From positions 95,049,463 to 95,113,462 of the forward strand of contig NC_083570.1 of the NCBI RefSeq assembly GCF_027579695.1: a stretch of DNA of 64,000 nucleotides. The letters run 5' to 3'. Of this stretch, positions 1 to 11,176 are shown piece after piece (position 1 is the first letter of the stretch; each line of letters begins with the position of its first letter). A program made the position numbers and the translations under genes. The DNA comes from Neoarius graeffei (Eukaryota; Chordata; Actinopteri; Siluriformes; Ariidae). The notes under the pieces were generated by a model. It was not told where the DNA came from. It saw only the letters and a program-made list of their open reading frames with translations, and searched no databases.

Positions 1-720
1 CATGCTGTTTGTTGGTGGGGGGAGAGTGTAAGGTCCTCTAAAATAACACTGTATTTTATACTCTATATTGGATTGCCCTATTTTCTGTGTAATTAACTCC
101 ATTTACCATAATGCCTTGTGGTTTGGAATATTTTCACTGTTCTGATGTGTTGTGACGTTCTGTGCATTCGGACCAATCAGACTTATTTGCTCGTTGTAGT
201 TTTATTTGAATTTTGATGTCAGCCAATGGTAATTGGTATATGTTTAATGCCCGCGAGTTCGCGGGCTTTTTGAGATGTTTCATCACTTCGCGAGGGAGAA
301 GCTCACGGAGTTCCCGCCTGCTGCCGAGCAGAGAGAGATCGCGTTGTTTGTGAGCTCTATTTCAGCACTTATTTTGCAGACAGTTTTTTTTTATAGTTTG
401 GTCTGCTTGTGGCCATAAACTCCGGTGTCACTCCAGTGAGTGATCTTGCTGTTTTTTTTTTCTGCGGACACATCTGCCCTCCGTGCTGTGCCCACCGGAG
501 CGCTTTCGTCAGTCCCGGGAACTCACTGTGTCGGGTCTGGGACCCAGCCCGCTACCGAGGGGTTTGGGGTGAGCAGCATCTTATTCGAGCGAGCTAACCC
601 ACAGCAATAGCTAGCCCTCTGCTCAGGAGCATCTGCTGCGTGACTGTACCGACATCTGTAACCTGATCCGTCTGGTTTGACCGGTGGATTGTGAGTAACG
701 CGAACCCACACTTACACTGA

Positions 721-739
721 CACACACACACACACACAC
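721..739. repeat. (CA)n microsatellite
   Basis: About nine uninterrupted CA units, directly visible. Confidence 0.9.
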
Positions 740-1064
740 GCGTTCCTCTGGTCTCGCCTGGATAGCCAGCGTTTTAGAAGGGCATTGCAGCGGTTGCTGT
801 TCTGTCTGCAGTTCACAGAGCTGCCACCTGTGCACCAACGGGCCCCAACTGCGCGCGCGTTTTTCTTTCTTGTCCACTTCTTTTCTTTTGATACTTTACC
901 CAGTTTTATTTTCTTACTATGTACTGCTGGTATACACACTGTTGATGTGCTATCTGTAACATCTCTATTATGTAGGCTAATTGTTTCCGCTCTTCTTGTG
1001 CCGGTGTTACTATTTTCTTGGTGATTACATTGCATGCTTCTTTGGGAGCATTTATTGTCAAATA

Positions 1065-1065
1065 C

Positions 1066-1099
<34 letters not shown>
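1065..1099. repeat. (ATT)n microsatellite
   Basis: Roughly eleven uninterrupted ATT/TAT units, directly visible. Confidence 0.9.
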
Positions 1100-1530
1100 G
1101 CTTATTAATAAATATAATCATTATTATTTAATTATATCTTGGGTGTATTGGCTGCTCATTTGGTTGTTTATATTTGAACATTCTGACATGCACACTGCAG
1201 ACTAGCTATTAGTTCTTTCACTCATGCTACTGTTATTTTAAAGTCTGAGGAAATACACCATACACTAGCTTCAAAGGTAAGTGTAGTATTTTCGCAGTGG
1301 AGGCACCGCACTGTTAAATTTATCATTTATTAGATTTATGCTTATTATTCTCTCTCTCTACTCATACTTGTACCCTTATGGTATCAGGAATCTCAGCCAG
1401 CTCACCACTCCACCGCTGAGAACTTAGGACCCTGTTGCGCCATTATTTATTGGGATTTAGGGTAACTCTTTAGTAGCCTATAGCCTACTGTGCTGGGTAA
1501 TCAGCACCTGTCCAAAAAAAAAAAAAAGGG

Positions 1531-2718
1531 GGTTACATATATATATATATAAACAAAGGAAGATCGTTGTGAGATAGAGGACAAGTCTTCTTGCGGTTTA
1601 ATAACACGTTCAATACAAAGTTATGGCTGCATGGTGATCGGAAATGAAACGAGTTTTATTTATATGGTGATATAGGCTATTCAAGCTTATTATGGTGATA
1701 TATGACGTATTTGAGAGACTTCCACAGAAAATTAAGTTTGCTTCTTTCATGGGAGCCTGAGGGAATGGGAGCTCAGCTCCCATTGGCTCCCACGTAATTC
1801 GAACTATGCTTTGTGCCCTTTTTTTTTCGTTTAGCGCAACCACTCTCATAACTGCGCTTCATCTTGTTTACAGTTCCCTCTGCTTTGGTTTGAATTTCCA
1901 TCGCGCACCTGTCTACGCAGTCAGATCATGGACTAGTCCAATGTAAAACAACCAGGGTGTGTGTGTGTGTGCTGGGACAAATACTATATACACATGAATT
2001 CGATATTCTGATGCTTTTTTGATGTGTTTTTCCATTTATATCGTTGACTACTTAATATCAGAGACAAATTAAGATTACATATATATTGTTTGGTGTTTAC
2101 CGTGACGGGGCTGACTGTTAGGGGCCCCCAAATTTTGGGGGCCCTAGGCAACCGCCTTGGTTTGCCTAATGGTAAGTCCGCCCCTGCAAGTATCATATAT
2201 CGTCAGGAAGCTTACATTCTCCTCTTGTATATATAACTAGTCGTCGACCTCTTCCACAACGTGCTCAAATCAAATGTGGGTTATGTTTCAGAAAAAAACA
2301 ATGTTATGTGTCAGTTTCTATTTTTGCTGGACGTTCCAAGCCTATGATAATGTGAGTGACAATTTTGCTGACACAAAAGAAATGGCAATTGCATATCACT
2401 TTCACCAACACAGGACACATAGCTAAGTACTTACCTTCCTATTAGTACGTTAATTTTAATTCTGCATTTCCATATTTTGGAAAGGACGGGGAAAAAAATC
2501 ATGCACTTGCTGCCCTTTTTCTGACTTTGAGCCCCTGCCCCTCTATAATCCTGTGCACGTCCCTGCCCAGTACCCCCCAAAGAGACAAAAATATAAGTTT
2601 GGGGGGGGTCCGATATTTTTTCTGATATCGTGAAAGGAATATATAATTCAAACCAACTCCCATTCAGCATTCTTATTGTAGGGACATTTTAATGTAAAGC
2701 GATTTCAGATAGACACCC
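1531..2718. other. Intergenic stretch with transposon-end fragments, no gene
   Basis: Holds two short near-palindromes (around 1768-1788, GGGAGCTCAGCTCCC core; and 2119-2146, GGGGCCCCCAAA against TTTGGGGGCCC). The segment near 2119-2186, ending GGTAAGTCCGCCCCTGC, looks like a terminal portion of a dispersed DNA element, and 2525-2575 resembles another such end. Partner ends were not found. No coding signal was seen. Confidence 0.35.
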
Positions 2719-2812
2719 CTATAGAGATCTTGCAGTCATGTGACCGGAAAGTACACAACCGCCATCGTGTCGGTCAAAAACACCGCTGAATACTGCTGCA
2801 CTCGTGTACAGA

Positions 2813-3126
2813 ATGGATCAATTTCAACCGACGGACTACACGGCTCATTTTTCTAATGAACAGATAACTAGATATATGTCTAAAATAAACGATCTACAGA
2901 TTAGTGACCCTTATGGCTTACCGGACGGAGTTTTCACGACCGGATTTTGAACTGCCAGCGGAATACCCGGACGTGTATAATTACCTCATCAACTTTCCCT
3001 CGCTGTTCAGTGGTGAAGCACTGCGTGCTTATAAATCTCTGGACAGTTATCTTTACAGAAATTCAGGATTTGTCAGCGACTCAGATGTGGCATCTTGTAA
3101 ACAAGAAAATGATCCTCACTGGATGG
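2813..3126 (+). pseudogene. Broken first exon of an unknown protein, probably transposon-associated
   Basis: An ATG at 2813 opens a frame (MDQFQPTDYTAHFSNEQ...) that stops at TGA near 2950. The neighbouring frame continues with a protein-like sequence (PAEYPDVYNYLINFPSLFSG, then GEALRAYKSLDSYLY) to a good splice donor, G|GTAAGT, at 3126/3127. The second part recalls first exons of fish proteins with a YqaJ-like nuclease domain, often carried by repeats; that is recollection, not a search. One frameshift makes the exon unlikely to be functional. It sits inside the inverted-repeat element, which suggests captured or transposon-owned coding sequence. Confidence 0.4.
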
Positions 3127-3645
3127 GTAAGTCACTTAAGTATTGAGTATAGCACCGACCAGCCGATTATAGAATAGAATAAGGTAATTCCAAATTGTCC
3201 GTGTTGTTTACATGGATCTGGCGTTGGAGAGGTAGAGGCTTGGCAGTGGAGATTTGAGTAGCTGTTTTCTGAGCTTAGTCAACAGGCCGGCTCTGCCTGC
3301 AGCCTCGTTTTTGCTTCGGCTCCCGGCGCTGCCTCCTTCCCTTTGCTTCCGATAACAATCCACGGAGACCCCGCTGGTCTCGCAATCTGGTCTCGTCCGG
3401 AATGTTTTTTTTTTTTCTCGTCCGGAATGTTGTGCATGCGATGGAAATCGCTACAAACCGTCATTTTCTGCTGGAAACCAATGTCCAGTAAGTCCATACG
3501 GTTGTAGTGGATATTGAAGTCCGGTACAGACGAACAACACGCAAAAATACACACAAAAAACATAAAAACCGTGCACAGGTAGGGAGAGCTTGTAGCCGCA
3601 GCCGTTGTAGTAGAATTGTATATAGTAGGGTTTTCCAGAAGAAAA

Positions 3646-3690
3646 GGTAGAAGTAAAAGCAGAAGTAGAACCAGAAGTAGAAGTAGAAGG
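3646..3690. repeat. GAAGTA-type short tandem repeat
   Basis: About seven imperfect units of AGAAGTAGA/AGAAGCAGA, directly visible. Confidence 0.75.
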
Positions 3691-4053
3691 CGGAATATGG
3701 CGTTTGACCGACACGATGGCGTCTGTCACAATCTGGATCGGCTGTGACGTCACATGCAAGATCTCTATTGCGGACCGTACCATTTTTAGTCACCGCAGCG
3801 CTAGAACGCGCAAGAAGCAACAGCTTCTACTGCACACCGTATTCAGTGGATTCAGCAGATACAGTCCATGGGTTTGCAGCAATTTATACAGTCTATGGTT
3901 TGCAGCAGAAGACGTGCATTGGTAATGTTAGTTGCTAACCAACTTTTAGCCTGTTGAAAATGTGTTATTTTACAACTTTCATTTATTAAAGTGATTTGTT
4001 CTTCTTGCAGCTCATGTCACGTCTTTATACATTGAATTACTTACCCACTGAGG

Positions 4054-5656
4054 CAGTGGCGGCTGGTAGTCTTTCAAACGGGGAGGCTGGTCGGTTATGA
4101 TATTTCCAGATTTTAAAAGAAAAAACATCAATTTTGCCCATACTCTTGCCTCTGATCTGGCTGATTGTTGGCAGGGTCACAAACTGTGAAATAACAGGTT
4201 CTTTTGGCCCATTAGCCTACTGTCCAATATACATGATGGTGGTGTTGGGGGGGTATATTTTAACATTTTATATTTTAAAATTGTGGCATGTTGTTTAAAA
4301 ACTGATCATTATTGAAAGCAGCTCTTTGTCAGGAACCTCAGCAGTAGAGCTGGGTGCCACACATTTCATTCAATGACACTTTCCCTATATTTTACTTATT
4401 TTGACTGAGAAATGTTTTATTGACAATTTTGATAACCCTTCACTTTTAATCCAGGTCTGTAGTGTGAAATGTTCTCGGCTGTGTTTTTGTTTAAAAATGT
4501 TTTCCAAATTGTAGCTGTGTTTAATTCATATCCAGAAAAATATATATTCCAATATAATATACTCAGCATAAACATTTTAAATAGATTCTATATTTTTGGT
4601 CCATCCATGACATATTACTAAAGTAGCCTATTTACTGTTGTTGATGTGGGTCACTTGCTGTTAGCCAATTCACTTTCTCGTACCAGGAGAGCTGAAAGGA
4701 ACGAGTATTATTCCCTACCTTTTTCACCAAGTCAATTTGAGGCATTGGTCTACCCTGCTCTTTAATTTTAATTTTTTCCTCGAAAGGAAGACTGGCAAAT
4801 GGCTTCGCCAAAATTAAATCAGCAATGCTCGGCATCCGTGCGCAGCTTTCTTGCTAGCTGACTAGCCCCCTCAAGTTCAAGTTCAGTCACTCAAATAAAT
4901 GAAATTTCTGGAACTAAGATAGCAAACTTGACAACACTATATTTACACTTTATTTACAATGAAAATATATACAAACTAAAAAAGCTGGTAGAAACCGTAT
5001 GTAATGAATGAAATCGAAATGTAAGCTGATCTCTTACAATACACCACAGCACTTGCGAATCCGCATGGGACTGAACTGAAATACACCGCTGCCTGTCTAT
5101 ATTTGAAACGAGCTGTCAATCAAAGAAAATATCCGGCCGCTTTCACCAATCACCAGTCTCCTCGCGGAAACTGCCATGTCCCTCCCACTGTGAGGGTGGG
5201 AGTCCGGTGGGCGGGCATTTTCACGGTATTTGTCCAATAACCGTCTTGCATTTTGATATTGAAAGCGCATAGCTCCCAAATGCCATTGAAGTCCACTGAG
5301 GCTGGGAGTCCGTGAGACTCCGTGGGCGGGCGTTTTCGCAGTATTTGTCCAATAACCGTCTTGCATTTTGAGATTGAAAAGCGCAGAGCTCCCAAATGCC
5401 ATTGAAGTCCACTGAGGCTGGGCTGCATCGCGCTGTCACGAGGGGGAAAAACTCACGCACACATTAAAGTTATAAGGGAATGATTTCGCACTGTAGTGGG
5501 TTAAGCACATATATTTCTATGATTCTGGATCTGAAATAGCAATGTTATAAGGTCGGCTATAACATAAGCCTAGCGCAATTCATCCTACACGATGTTCGTC
5601 ATTTTTAGAGGAGGCTGAGCCTCCCTCGTTGTCTTAGAGCAATCGCCCGTGCACTG
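4054..5656. mobile_element. CACTA/EnSpm-like non-autonomous element
   Basis: The left end begins CAGTGGCGGCTGGT and the right end closes with GCACTG. Both are flanked by the trinucleotide AGG (4051-4053 and 5657-5659), a 3-bp target duplication as made by CACTA elements. CAGTGGCGGCTGGT is a terminus I associate with fish EnSpm elements. There is no transposase frame. The inside holds a two-copy tandem duplication (5185-5430). The terminal inverted similarity is short, so the class is a moderate-confidence call. Confidence 0.5.
5185..5430. repeat. Two-copy tandem duplication of about 125 bp
   Basis: The block containing GTATTTGTCCAATAACCGTC, AGCTCCCAAATGCCATTGAA and GTCCACTGAGGCTGGG occurs twice in a row with few differences. 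It lies inside the CACTA-like element. It generates several overlapping minus-strand open frames that are not genes. Confidence 0.8.
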
Positions 5657-5659
5657 AGG

Positions 5660-6490
5660 CCAGTAGGCTACAGTGGACGGACGTTAACGTTAGAAGATAA
5701 GCTAAGTCTCTATTTAAATCAAGCTTATTACAGTGTGGTATAGAAACGATTCTCATTTCAAAGGAGAAGAACTCCATATGTTTCCATTCTCATTTTATCA
5801 TGAATAAATTGTGCCCTTCTGAAATTCATTTGGCACATAGGCCCATCCTGTGTGTGTGTGTGATTAGGCACAAGAAGTTCTGATGTAGGCCTAGCTAAGC
5901 TTATGTAAAATTACAATCAGAACCTCTGGGGACTGGGGGCAACATAAAAAGAGCCAGGTAGTAGGCTAGCCTAGGCAAAATAGCCTAGTACATATGCTAG
6001 TATTTGAATTTGTTTTCTATTGTTTTTACTTGCATTCCTTTTGTATTATTTTTAAGATATTCATAGTTTCATCTGAGTACCCTGTTTGATTTTATTCACA
6101 GAGACAGTAGGCCAAACATGAGGAAAAGAAAAGGGCCAGACATCAGCCATTTTTTTGGTGCTAAAAGAGTAAGTAGTAAATATTAGCACTAAGATCTACA
6201 GACAATTACAGTACAAGTGTAGGTGCAGTTAGGTTTTATACACTGTTCATGTGAATAAAGAAAATGGGTTCCCAGCAGACAGGAGAGGCACAGCAGGACG
6301 AAAGAGAGCAAGACATTCAGCAGGACTGTTCTGCATGTGTGTATATACTGTATGTGACTCATTTGTAGTGTTGATACCCAGTTTGTTCTGACAAAGAAGG
6401 TTATCAGGTTGTACTGCTGTTTTTCTTCTGTGGTAGTACTGTATGGTTTGTCATGCTTCTTAATGACATTAAAAATTATTGTTCAGAGTT
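5660..6490. other. Mostly unassigned sequence with one possible short exon
   Basis: AT-rich, with no long reading frame. At 6102-6168 a segment bounded by TTCACAG and GTAAGT-type splice signals starts a frame at ATG 6118 (MRKRKGPDISHFFGAKR, phase 0 at the donor). The wording resembles first exons of fish hAT-derived, TTF-type zinc-finger proteins. No following exon was found, so this may be a stranded transposon exon. Confidence 0.3.
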
Positions 6491-7248
6491 ATTGTGTTGA
6501 GTTACTGACACCGACTTCCATAGACGGGACGGGACGGACCGGGGGGATTGATATGATAGTGGACCATGATGGTATCCCCTAATTATGGTGGGGTAATTTG
6601 CACTCTGGTCAAGGTCACTGTGAGGTCAAATGTCTGTCCGAAAACCTTGTGAACACAATATCTCCAAGTAATTTCACCAGGTCAAGATTACTGTGAGGTC
6701 AAATGTCCATCCCCAAATCACAACTTAATAAGGCGTGTAGTCTCCCGGGAGGAGGCATCCCCATCGACGCCATTGGCGTCGAGTTCTATCTAGTTACCAC
6801 ATGTATCAGGCTTTACACTGACAGCCTCAATCTTCAGGCTTTCACAACAAACTGAATGCTCGTGTTTTTACCTTTTAAAAGACTGATCATTGTCAAGTGT
6901 TTAATTTACACTGTTGGCGTTTTCAGTTCAAACTGACAGCCTTGTTGTTGGTTTTGTTGAGTCCTATTTGACATTTGCATTTGATTTATTCATGACAAGC
7001 CAGTGAAATCTCAATTCAGATGGAGTAAAGCCACAAACAATCGTAGTCTATTAAACATTGACGGTAGAATGGTAAAAGAGTAGGATTATTCCTATAATAA
7101 AGGTCGTGGGGGGCAATATGCTGTAGGGGCATTTATTTTTCTGGTTGGTTTGGGTTCACTTGCCCCCTTAGATGGAAGGATCACTTCGAATCAATAAAAA
7201 ATACTTATAACTGTGTTGGTGCTCTCCAGTACCATTGTCAAAACACCA
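6491..7248. repeat. Dispersed-repeat-like stretch, no gene
   Basis: 6500-6800 holds two related blocks built on CACTGTGAGGTCAAATGTC and TTACTGTGAGGTCAAATGTC and ends with ATCGACGCCATTGGCGTCGA, a small palindrome. This resembles a common fish repeat, not named here. 6800-7248 is AT-rich with nothing recognised. Confidence 0.4.
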
Positions 7249-7464
7249 CTTGAGGGCAGGCTTGTAGTACTCGAGTCCGACTCGTGCCCTAATTTTAAGG
7301 GCTCATGACTTGACTTGGACTTGAGCACTGATGACTTGGACTTGGATTCAGACTCATAAATTGGAGATGAGGACTCAGATTTTTTATTTTTTTTTTGTAA
7401 CATCATAATTTGGCATAAGATATTTATATCTACATTAATTTTTGTACTAATTTCGTGCAAGAGA

Positions 7465-7695
7465 ATGCACATTCACCTGTTCATACGTCATGGTCAGGAA
7501 CAATCTAACATTAATGGTGCTAAAATGCCTGGAGAGAAGCCCCTAGGATTGTCCGCTTTGCTGATACAGACTTCTCATGCAGTGGGGAAAAAATGCACTG
7601 CTATGTTTTCCATATGTAGAAGAACTATCGAGGAGACGACGGGGACAACCTCGAACTTCAATCGTCATTTGGTAAGACTCCACCCAAAGAAATAA
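7465..7695 (+). pseudogene. BED-type zinc-finger remnant of a hAT transposase
   Basis: A 76-codon frame ends in CRRTIEETTGTTSNFNRHLV then RLHPKK, which carries the C...H(x4)H tail typical of BED fingers found at the N-terminus of hAT transposases (family knowledge). The first CxxC half is not clear, and no catalytic RNase-H-like domain follows before the element ends. It is best read as the leftover DNA-binding exon of a deleted hAT transposase rather than a gene. Confidence 0.45.
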
Positions 7696-7704
7696 GTGAC
7701 ACAC

Positions 7705-7905
7705 TATGTTCATTGCCCTGTTGATAGCGGGGCTTGCTGACCGATGAACTAGCTAGTGTTAACCCTCTCTCATGTTATTTGCCCTGTTGATCGTGGGCGG
7801 GGATTGCTTGCTGAGCGATGAACTAGCTAGTGTTAACCCTCTCTCATGTTATTTGCCCTGTTGATAGTGGGTGGGGCTTGCTGAGCGATGAACAAGCTTG
7901 TTATC
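7705..7905. repeat. Tandem repeat, about 83 bp x 2.5
   Basis: Blocks with TGCCCTGTTGAT, GCTTGCTGA and CGATGAACTAGCTAGTGTTA recur in series, separated by CTCTCATGTTATT. It lies inside the hAT element. Confidence 0.75.
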
Positions 7906-8292
7906 TGCAGCCTATTAACTAAAATGGGGCAGTCAAGCAGTAACATTAGTCCAACACAGTAGCAGAGATGCTTTCACATAAAGGCAGCAACAGCCACCGT
8001 CAAATGGTGCAGTTGGAGTCTTGTTCTTGGACTCAACTCGAAATTTTCTTTAATGACTTGGACTTGACTTGGACTTGAACGGTAGGGACTCGAGACTGGA
8101 CTTGGACTCGAGGTTTAGTGACTCGACTACAACACTGCTTGATGGAATATCTTTTGGAAGAATGGTGTTCGTCCACCCAGGAGAGCTTGAGAGACTTTCT
8201 GGTGGCTCAGGGTGGTCCAACACCTCACTAAGACAATGTTGTTTTCACTTTCATTTGTCAACTGTACAAGCAGCAGTTGGATGCTGGCAGTA

Positions 8293-9044
8293 CACTATAT
8301 GGCCAAAAGTTTGTGGACTCCTAACCATGACACCATCTATATTTTTTGAAAATTCCATTCCAGATTGTCTCCTTTTGCGGTTATAATAACCTCCACTCTT
8401 CTGGGAAGTCTTTCCACTAGATTCTGGAGCATGACTGTGGTGCTTTTTTCCATCCCATTCAGAGCATTAGTGAGCTCAAGCACTAATTTTCACTCTGAGA
8501 AAACAAAATACATCATTGTATCTTTTGTGGTACAATGGCTTGTCACTGGGGCAGGACCCTCTAAGGTACTTATTTGTACCATTTATATACTGATTGGGAA
8601 CATATATGTAACTTTTTGACCCTAAAAAGGTACACATAGTTACTTTGAAGTCCAATAATGAGCCCTAGGGGGTACAGTAGTGTAGACTGTACTTTGGGGG
8701 ACAGAAATGGACTTTTACTGTACCCTTATTTCTGACAGTGTTGTGTGAGTGAGGAGGCCTGGGTGTCGTTGGTGTTCCAGTTCATCCCAAAGAGGTTCAG
8801 TGGGGTTGAAGTCAGGGCTCTGTGCAGGACACCAGAGGTCTTTTATTCCAACCTTGGCAAACCATGTCTTTATGGAGCTCGCTTTGTGCACAGGAGCATT
8901 GTCATACTGAAACAGGTTTAGGGCTCCCTTAGTAGGTTATTCCATACGGTTGTGTGTTTCCAGTATTGTGGCAATGGTTTTGGGAAGACGCACATTTGGG
9001 TGTGATGGTCAGGTGTTCACAAACCATTTGTTTTGGCCATATAG
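8293..9044. mobile_element. Tc1/mariner-type MITE
   Basis: The left end CACTATATGGCCAAAAG is inverted at the right end as CTTTTGG-type sequence (TTTTGGCCATATAG). Both ends abut TA (8291-8292, 9045-9046). This is the end structure of Tc1/mariner elements. Remnants of long degenerate reading frame are present but no catalytic motifs. A smaller repeat is embedded at about 8488-8742. Confidence 0.75.
8488..8742. mobile_element. Small MITE-like insert
   Basis: This segment interrupts the Tc1-type MITE. Its ends, CACTCTGAGAAAACAAAATAC on the left and ACACTGTCAGAAATAAGGG (right end, inverted), are loosely similar. The duplication is not clear, so class and borders are tentative. Confidence 0.35.
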
Positions 9045-9259
9045 TAAAGGTCAGTCTGATATGGCGAGACATTACTTAGGTTTGTTTTTGGTCCACGAGA
9101 GGATAAATACCTGGAACTCCACACTAGTCAGACAGAACTAAAGAAGCCTTTTGGATGAGAGGTGAAACGTCTTCAAGAAGTTCAAGCAAGTCCAGTTGCC
9201 TTCTTTAGCACCTACCGTTTTTCGATGACCTGGATGACCGAGAACCTTCACAGACATAC

Positions 9260-10165
9260 TTTATGAGTTATTCCCAGTGTGGTGAGTGGCATGACGGCGA
9301 AGTGGTTAGCACTGTCACCTCCCAGCAAGAAGGTTCCAGGTGAGAAACTTCACAGACATATTTTATGGGTTATTCCCAGTGTGGTGGGTGACATGATGGC
9401 GAAGTGGTTAGCACTGTCACCTCCCAGCAAGAAGGTTCCAGGTGAGAACCTTCACAGACATACTTTATGTGTTATTCCCAGTGTGGTGGGTAGCATGACG
9501 GAGAAGTGGTTAGCACTGTCACCTCCCAGCAAGAAGGTTCTGGGTTTGAGCCCAGTGGCTGACGAGGGCCTTTCTGTGTGGAGTTTGCATGTTCTCCCCG
9601 TATCTGCGTGGGTTTCCTCCAGGTGCTCCGGTTTCTCCCACAGTCCAAAGACATGCAGGTTAGGTTAATTGGTGCCTCTAAATTGACCGTAGGTGTGAAT
9701 GTGAGTGTGAATGGTTGTGTGTCTCTATGTGTCAGCCCTGTGATGACCTGGCGACTTGTCCAGGGTGTACCCTGCCTCTTGCCCATAGTCAGCTGGGATA
9801 GGCTCCAGCTTGCCTGCAACCCTGCACAGGATAAGTGGCTACAGATAATGGATAGATGGATGGATGGATGGATGGATGGATGGTTAGCACTGTCACCTCC
9901 CAAAAGAAGGTTCCAGGTGAGAACCTTCACAGACATACTTTATAGGTTATTCCCACGGTGGTGGGTGGCATGATGATGAAGTGGTCAGCACTGTCACCTC
10001 CCAACAAGAAGGTTCCAGGTTTGAACCTCATGGCCAACAGGGGTCTTTCTGTGTAGAGCTTGCATGCTTGCCCCATGTCTATGTGGGTTTCCAAAGACAT
10101 GCTGTAGGTTAACTGGCCACTCTAAATTGCCTGTAAATGTATGTGTGAATGTGCAGAAAGGGACT
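9260..10165 (+). repeat. Tandemly multiplied SINE heads followed by SINE bodies
   Basis: A unit of about 102 bp, containing AAGTGGTTAGCACTGTCACC and AGCAAGAAGGTTCCAGGTGA and TTCACAGACATACTTTATG, is repeated about three times (from about 9275). It then runs into a full SINE body (about 9487-9870), a further partial unit (9890-9970) and a partial SINE (to about 10165). The open frames of 129-154 codons here are products of the repeat, not genes. Confidence 0.75.
9851..9882. repeat. (GGAT)n microsatellite
   Basis: Seven to eight GATG units, directly visible, at the 3' tail of a SINE body. Confidence 0.85.
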
Positions 10166-10347
10166 GGCCACCCTCCTGCTGCAATTCTGGCCACGTCAAC
10201 CAAACATCGTTCGTCTCAAGCCTGGATTGGGTTTGGGAGTGATGATGACTAGTGTGGTCTGAAGTATCAGAAGTTCTGTACCACCAATTTAATCTTGCAA
10301 ACAATTCAATCCTCTAACTTTTAATACTGATAATCAGTTTTTATGCT

Positions 10348-10714
10348 GGGCGGCACGGTGGTGTAGTGGTTAGCGCTGTCGCCTCACAGCAAGAAGGTCC
10401 GGGTTCGAGCCCCGTGGCCGGCGAGGGCCTTTCTTTGCGGAGTTTGCATGTTCTCCCCGTGTCCGCGTGGGTTTCCTCCGGGTGCTCCGGTTTCCCCCAC
10501 AGTCCAAAGACATGCAGGTTAGGTTAACTGGTGACTCTAAATTGAGCGTAGGTGTGAATGTGAGTGTGAATGGTTGTCTGTGTCTATGTGTCAGCCCTGT
10601 GATGACCTGGCGACTTGTCCAGGGTGTACCCTGCCTTTCGCCCGTAGTCAGCTGGGATAGGCTCCAGCTTGCCTGCGACCCTGTAGAACAGGATAAAGCG
10701 GCTAGAGATAATGA
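10348..10714 (+). mobile_element. tRNA-headed SINE, nearly full length
   Basis: The head carries A-box-like TGGTGTAGTGG and B-box GGTTCGAGCCC, as in a polymerase III tRNA promoter. A body with GTGCTCCGGTTTCCCCCACA and CAGTCCAAAGACATGCAGG follows, then a tail ending AGAGATAATGAGATGAG. The same sequence recurs at 21284-22620 (split), 55534-55908, 59733-60080 (variant tail) and inverted at 12110-16553 and 16553-16832. I do not name the family. Confidence 0.8.
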
Positions 10715-10987
10715 GATGAGATTTATTAAATTTTCCCTTCTTTTGTTCTTTATCCCTCCTGCCAGTCACTTCCTCATCCTCCTGTTATTAATTAACCCAA
10801 AATAATAGTGATAATAATGTGATTGGGTCAAACTTTTGAAGTTTACACGGTAGTTCAGTAAACGTCAACGAAGAATTGAGTGCTTTTAGATGCATTATTT
10901 GCAAAATGTTGTCATAATTTAGCGTGTTGTTCATTTTTGACCCGAATTGTAAACACACCCTGAGGGGAAGAAGTGACTGTGCTTGAG

Positions 10988-10999
10988 TGCGCATGCGCA
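10988..10999. promoter_or_regulatory. NRF1-type binding site
   Basis: TGCGCATGCGCA is a perfect match to the palindromic NRF1 consensus, common in housekeeping promoters. It lies 178 bp upstream of the ndfip1 ATG, a plausible core-promoter position. Confidence 0.6.
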
Positions 11000-11140
11000 G
11001 TAGCCATTTCTGTTGTGGTTACTTTTAACGAGTGCGTTGTTGATCTCGTAGTCAATAAAAAAATATATATATAAAGAAAGAAGGAAAGGGTGAGGATATA
11101 TCCTCATACAGCTGGCTAATTTATTTAGCTAGCCGTTTGT

Positions 11141-11152
11141 ATGAATCAGTGA
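11141..11152 (+). promoter_or_regulatory. Short upstream ORF in ndfip1 leader
   Basis: ATG AAT CAG TGA encodes three residues and stops 24 nt before the ndfip1 start, in the same frame. The stop also shows that translation cannot begin further upstream in frame. Whether it is in the mature mRNA depends on the start site. Confidence 0.45.
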
Positions 11153-11176
11153 TTATTGCTGAAGACATACCAAAGA

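Larger units (their letters stand above)
1..1530. other. Unassigned, repeat-like region; no gene recognised
   Basis: No convincing exon on either strand. The sequence moves from a mixed region with GC-rich patches (300-700) through a CA run to a long AT-rich tract and ends in a poly-A/poly-G run near 1513-1531. The block from about 270 to 1500 has the look of a retroelement untranslated or LTR-like region, but I could not find a matching second copy or clean termini in the window. The short open frames here have no recognisable domains. Confidence 0.3.
2719..3769. mobile_element. Inverted-repeat-bounded element carrying a gene-like exon
   Basis: ATAGAGATCTTGCA near 2720 reappears inverted as TGCAAGATCTCTAT near 3756-3769. 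A second matching stretch (GCCATCGTGTCGGTCAAA, 2762-2779) reappears inverted near 3702-3720. Together these give diverged terminal repeats of about 60 bp around a 1.05-kb body. No clear target-site duplication was found, so the superfamily is open. The body contains a broken coding exon and a GAAGTA-rich minisatellite. Confidence 0.5.
7257..8137. mobile_element. hAT element (family 1), copy 1, with BED-finger remnant
   Basis: The left terminus is CAGGCTTGTAGTACTCGAG. The right terminus, inverted, is CAGTGTTGTAGTCGAGTC, giving matching inverted ends. Flanks are CTTGAGGG (7249-7256) and CTTGATGG (8138-8145), an 8-bp duplication with one change, as expected for hAT. The interior keeps a short zinc-finger-like frame and a three-unit tandem repeat. 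A second copy of the same family lies in ndfip1 intron 2 (28227-30038). Confidence 0.8.
10715..11176 (+). promoter_or_regulatory. Putative ndfip1 promoter and 5' leader
   Basis: This stretch directly precedes the first coding exon and has no dispersed repeat that I recognise. It includes a perfect 12-bp NRF1-type palindrome at 10988-10999 and CATTTC/GTGGTT elements just downstream. The start site cannot be fixed from sequence; it probably lies between 11000 and 11130. A three-codon uORF lies in the leader. Confidence 0.5.

Noticed and set aside
248-266. GCCCGCGA-GT-TCGCGGGC hairpin followed by T-run, like a bacterial terminator
   Set aside because: The DNA is vertebrate nuclear sequence; intrinsic terminators of this type do not apply and the match is likely chance.
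9472-9936. 154-codon minus-strand frame
   Set aside because: Overlaps the SINE array; the same text occurs in other SINE copies on both strands.
10348-10450. Possible tRNA gene (A and B boxes present)
   Set aside because: The cloverleaf does not close and the sequence continues as a dispersed SINE found several times in the window.
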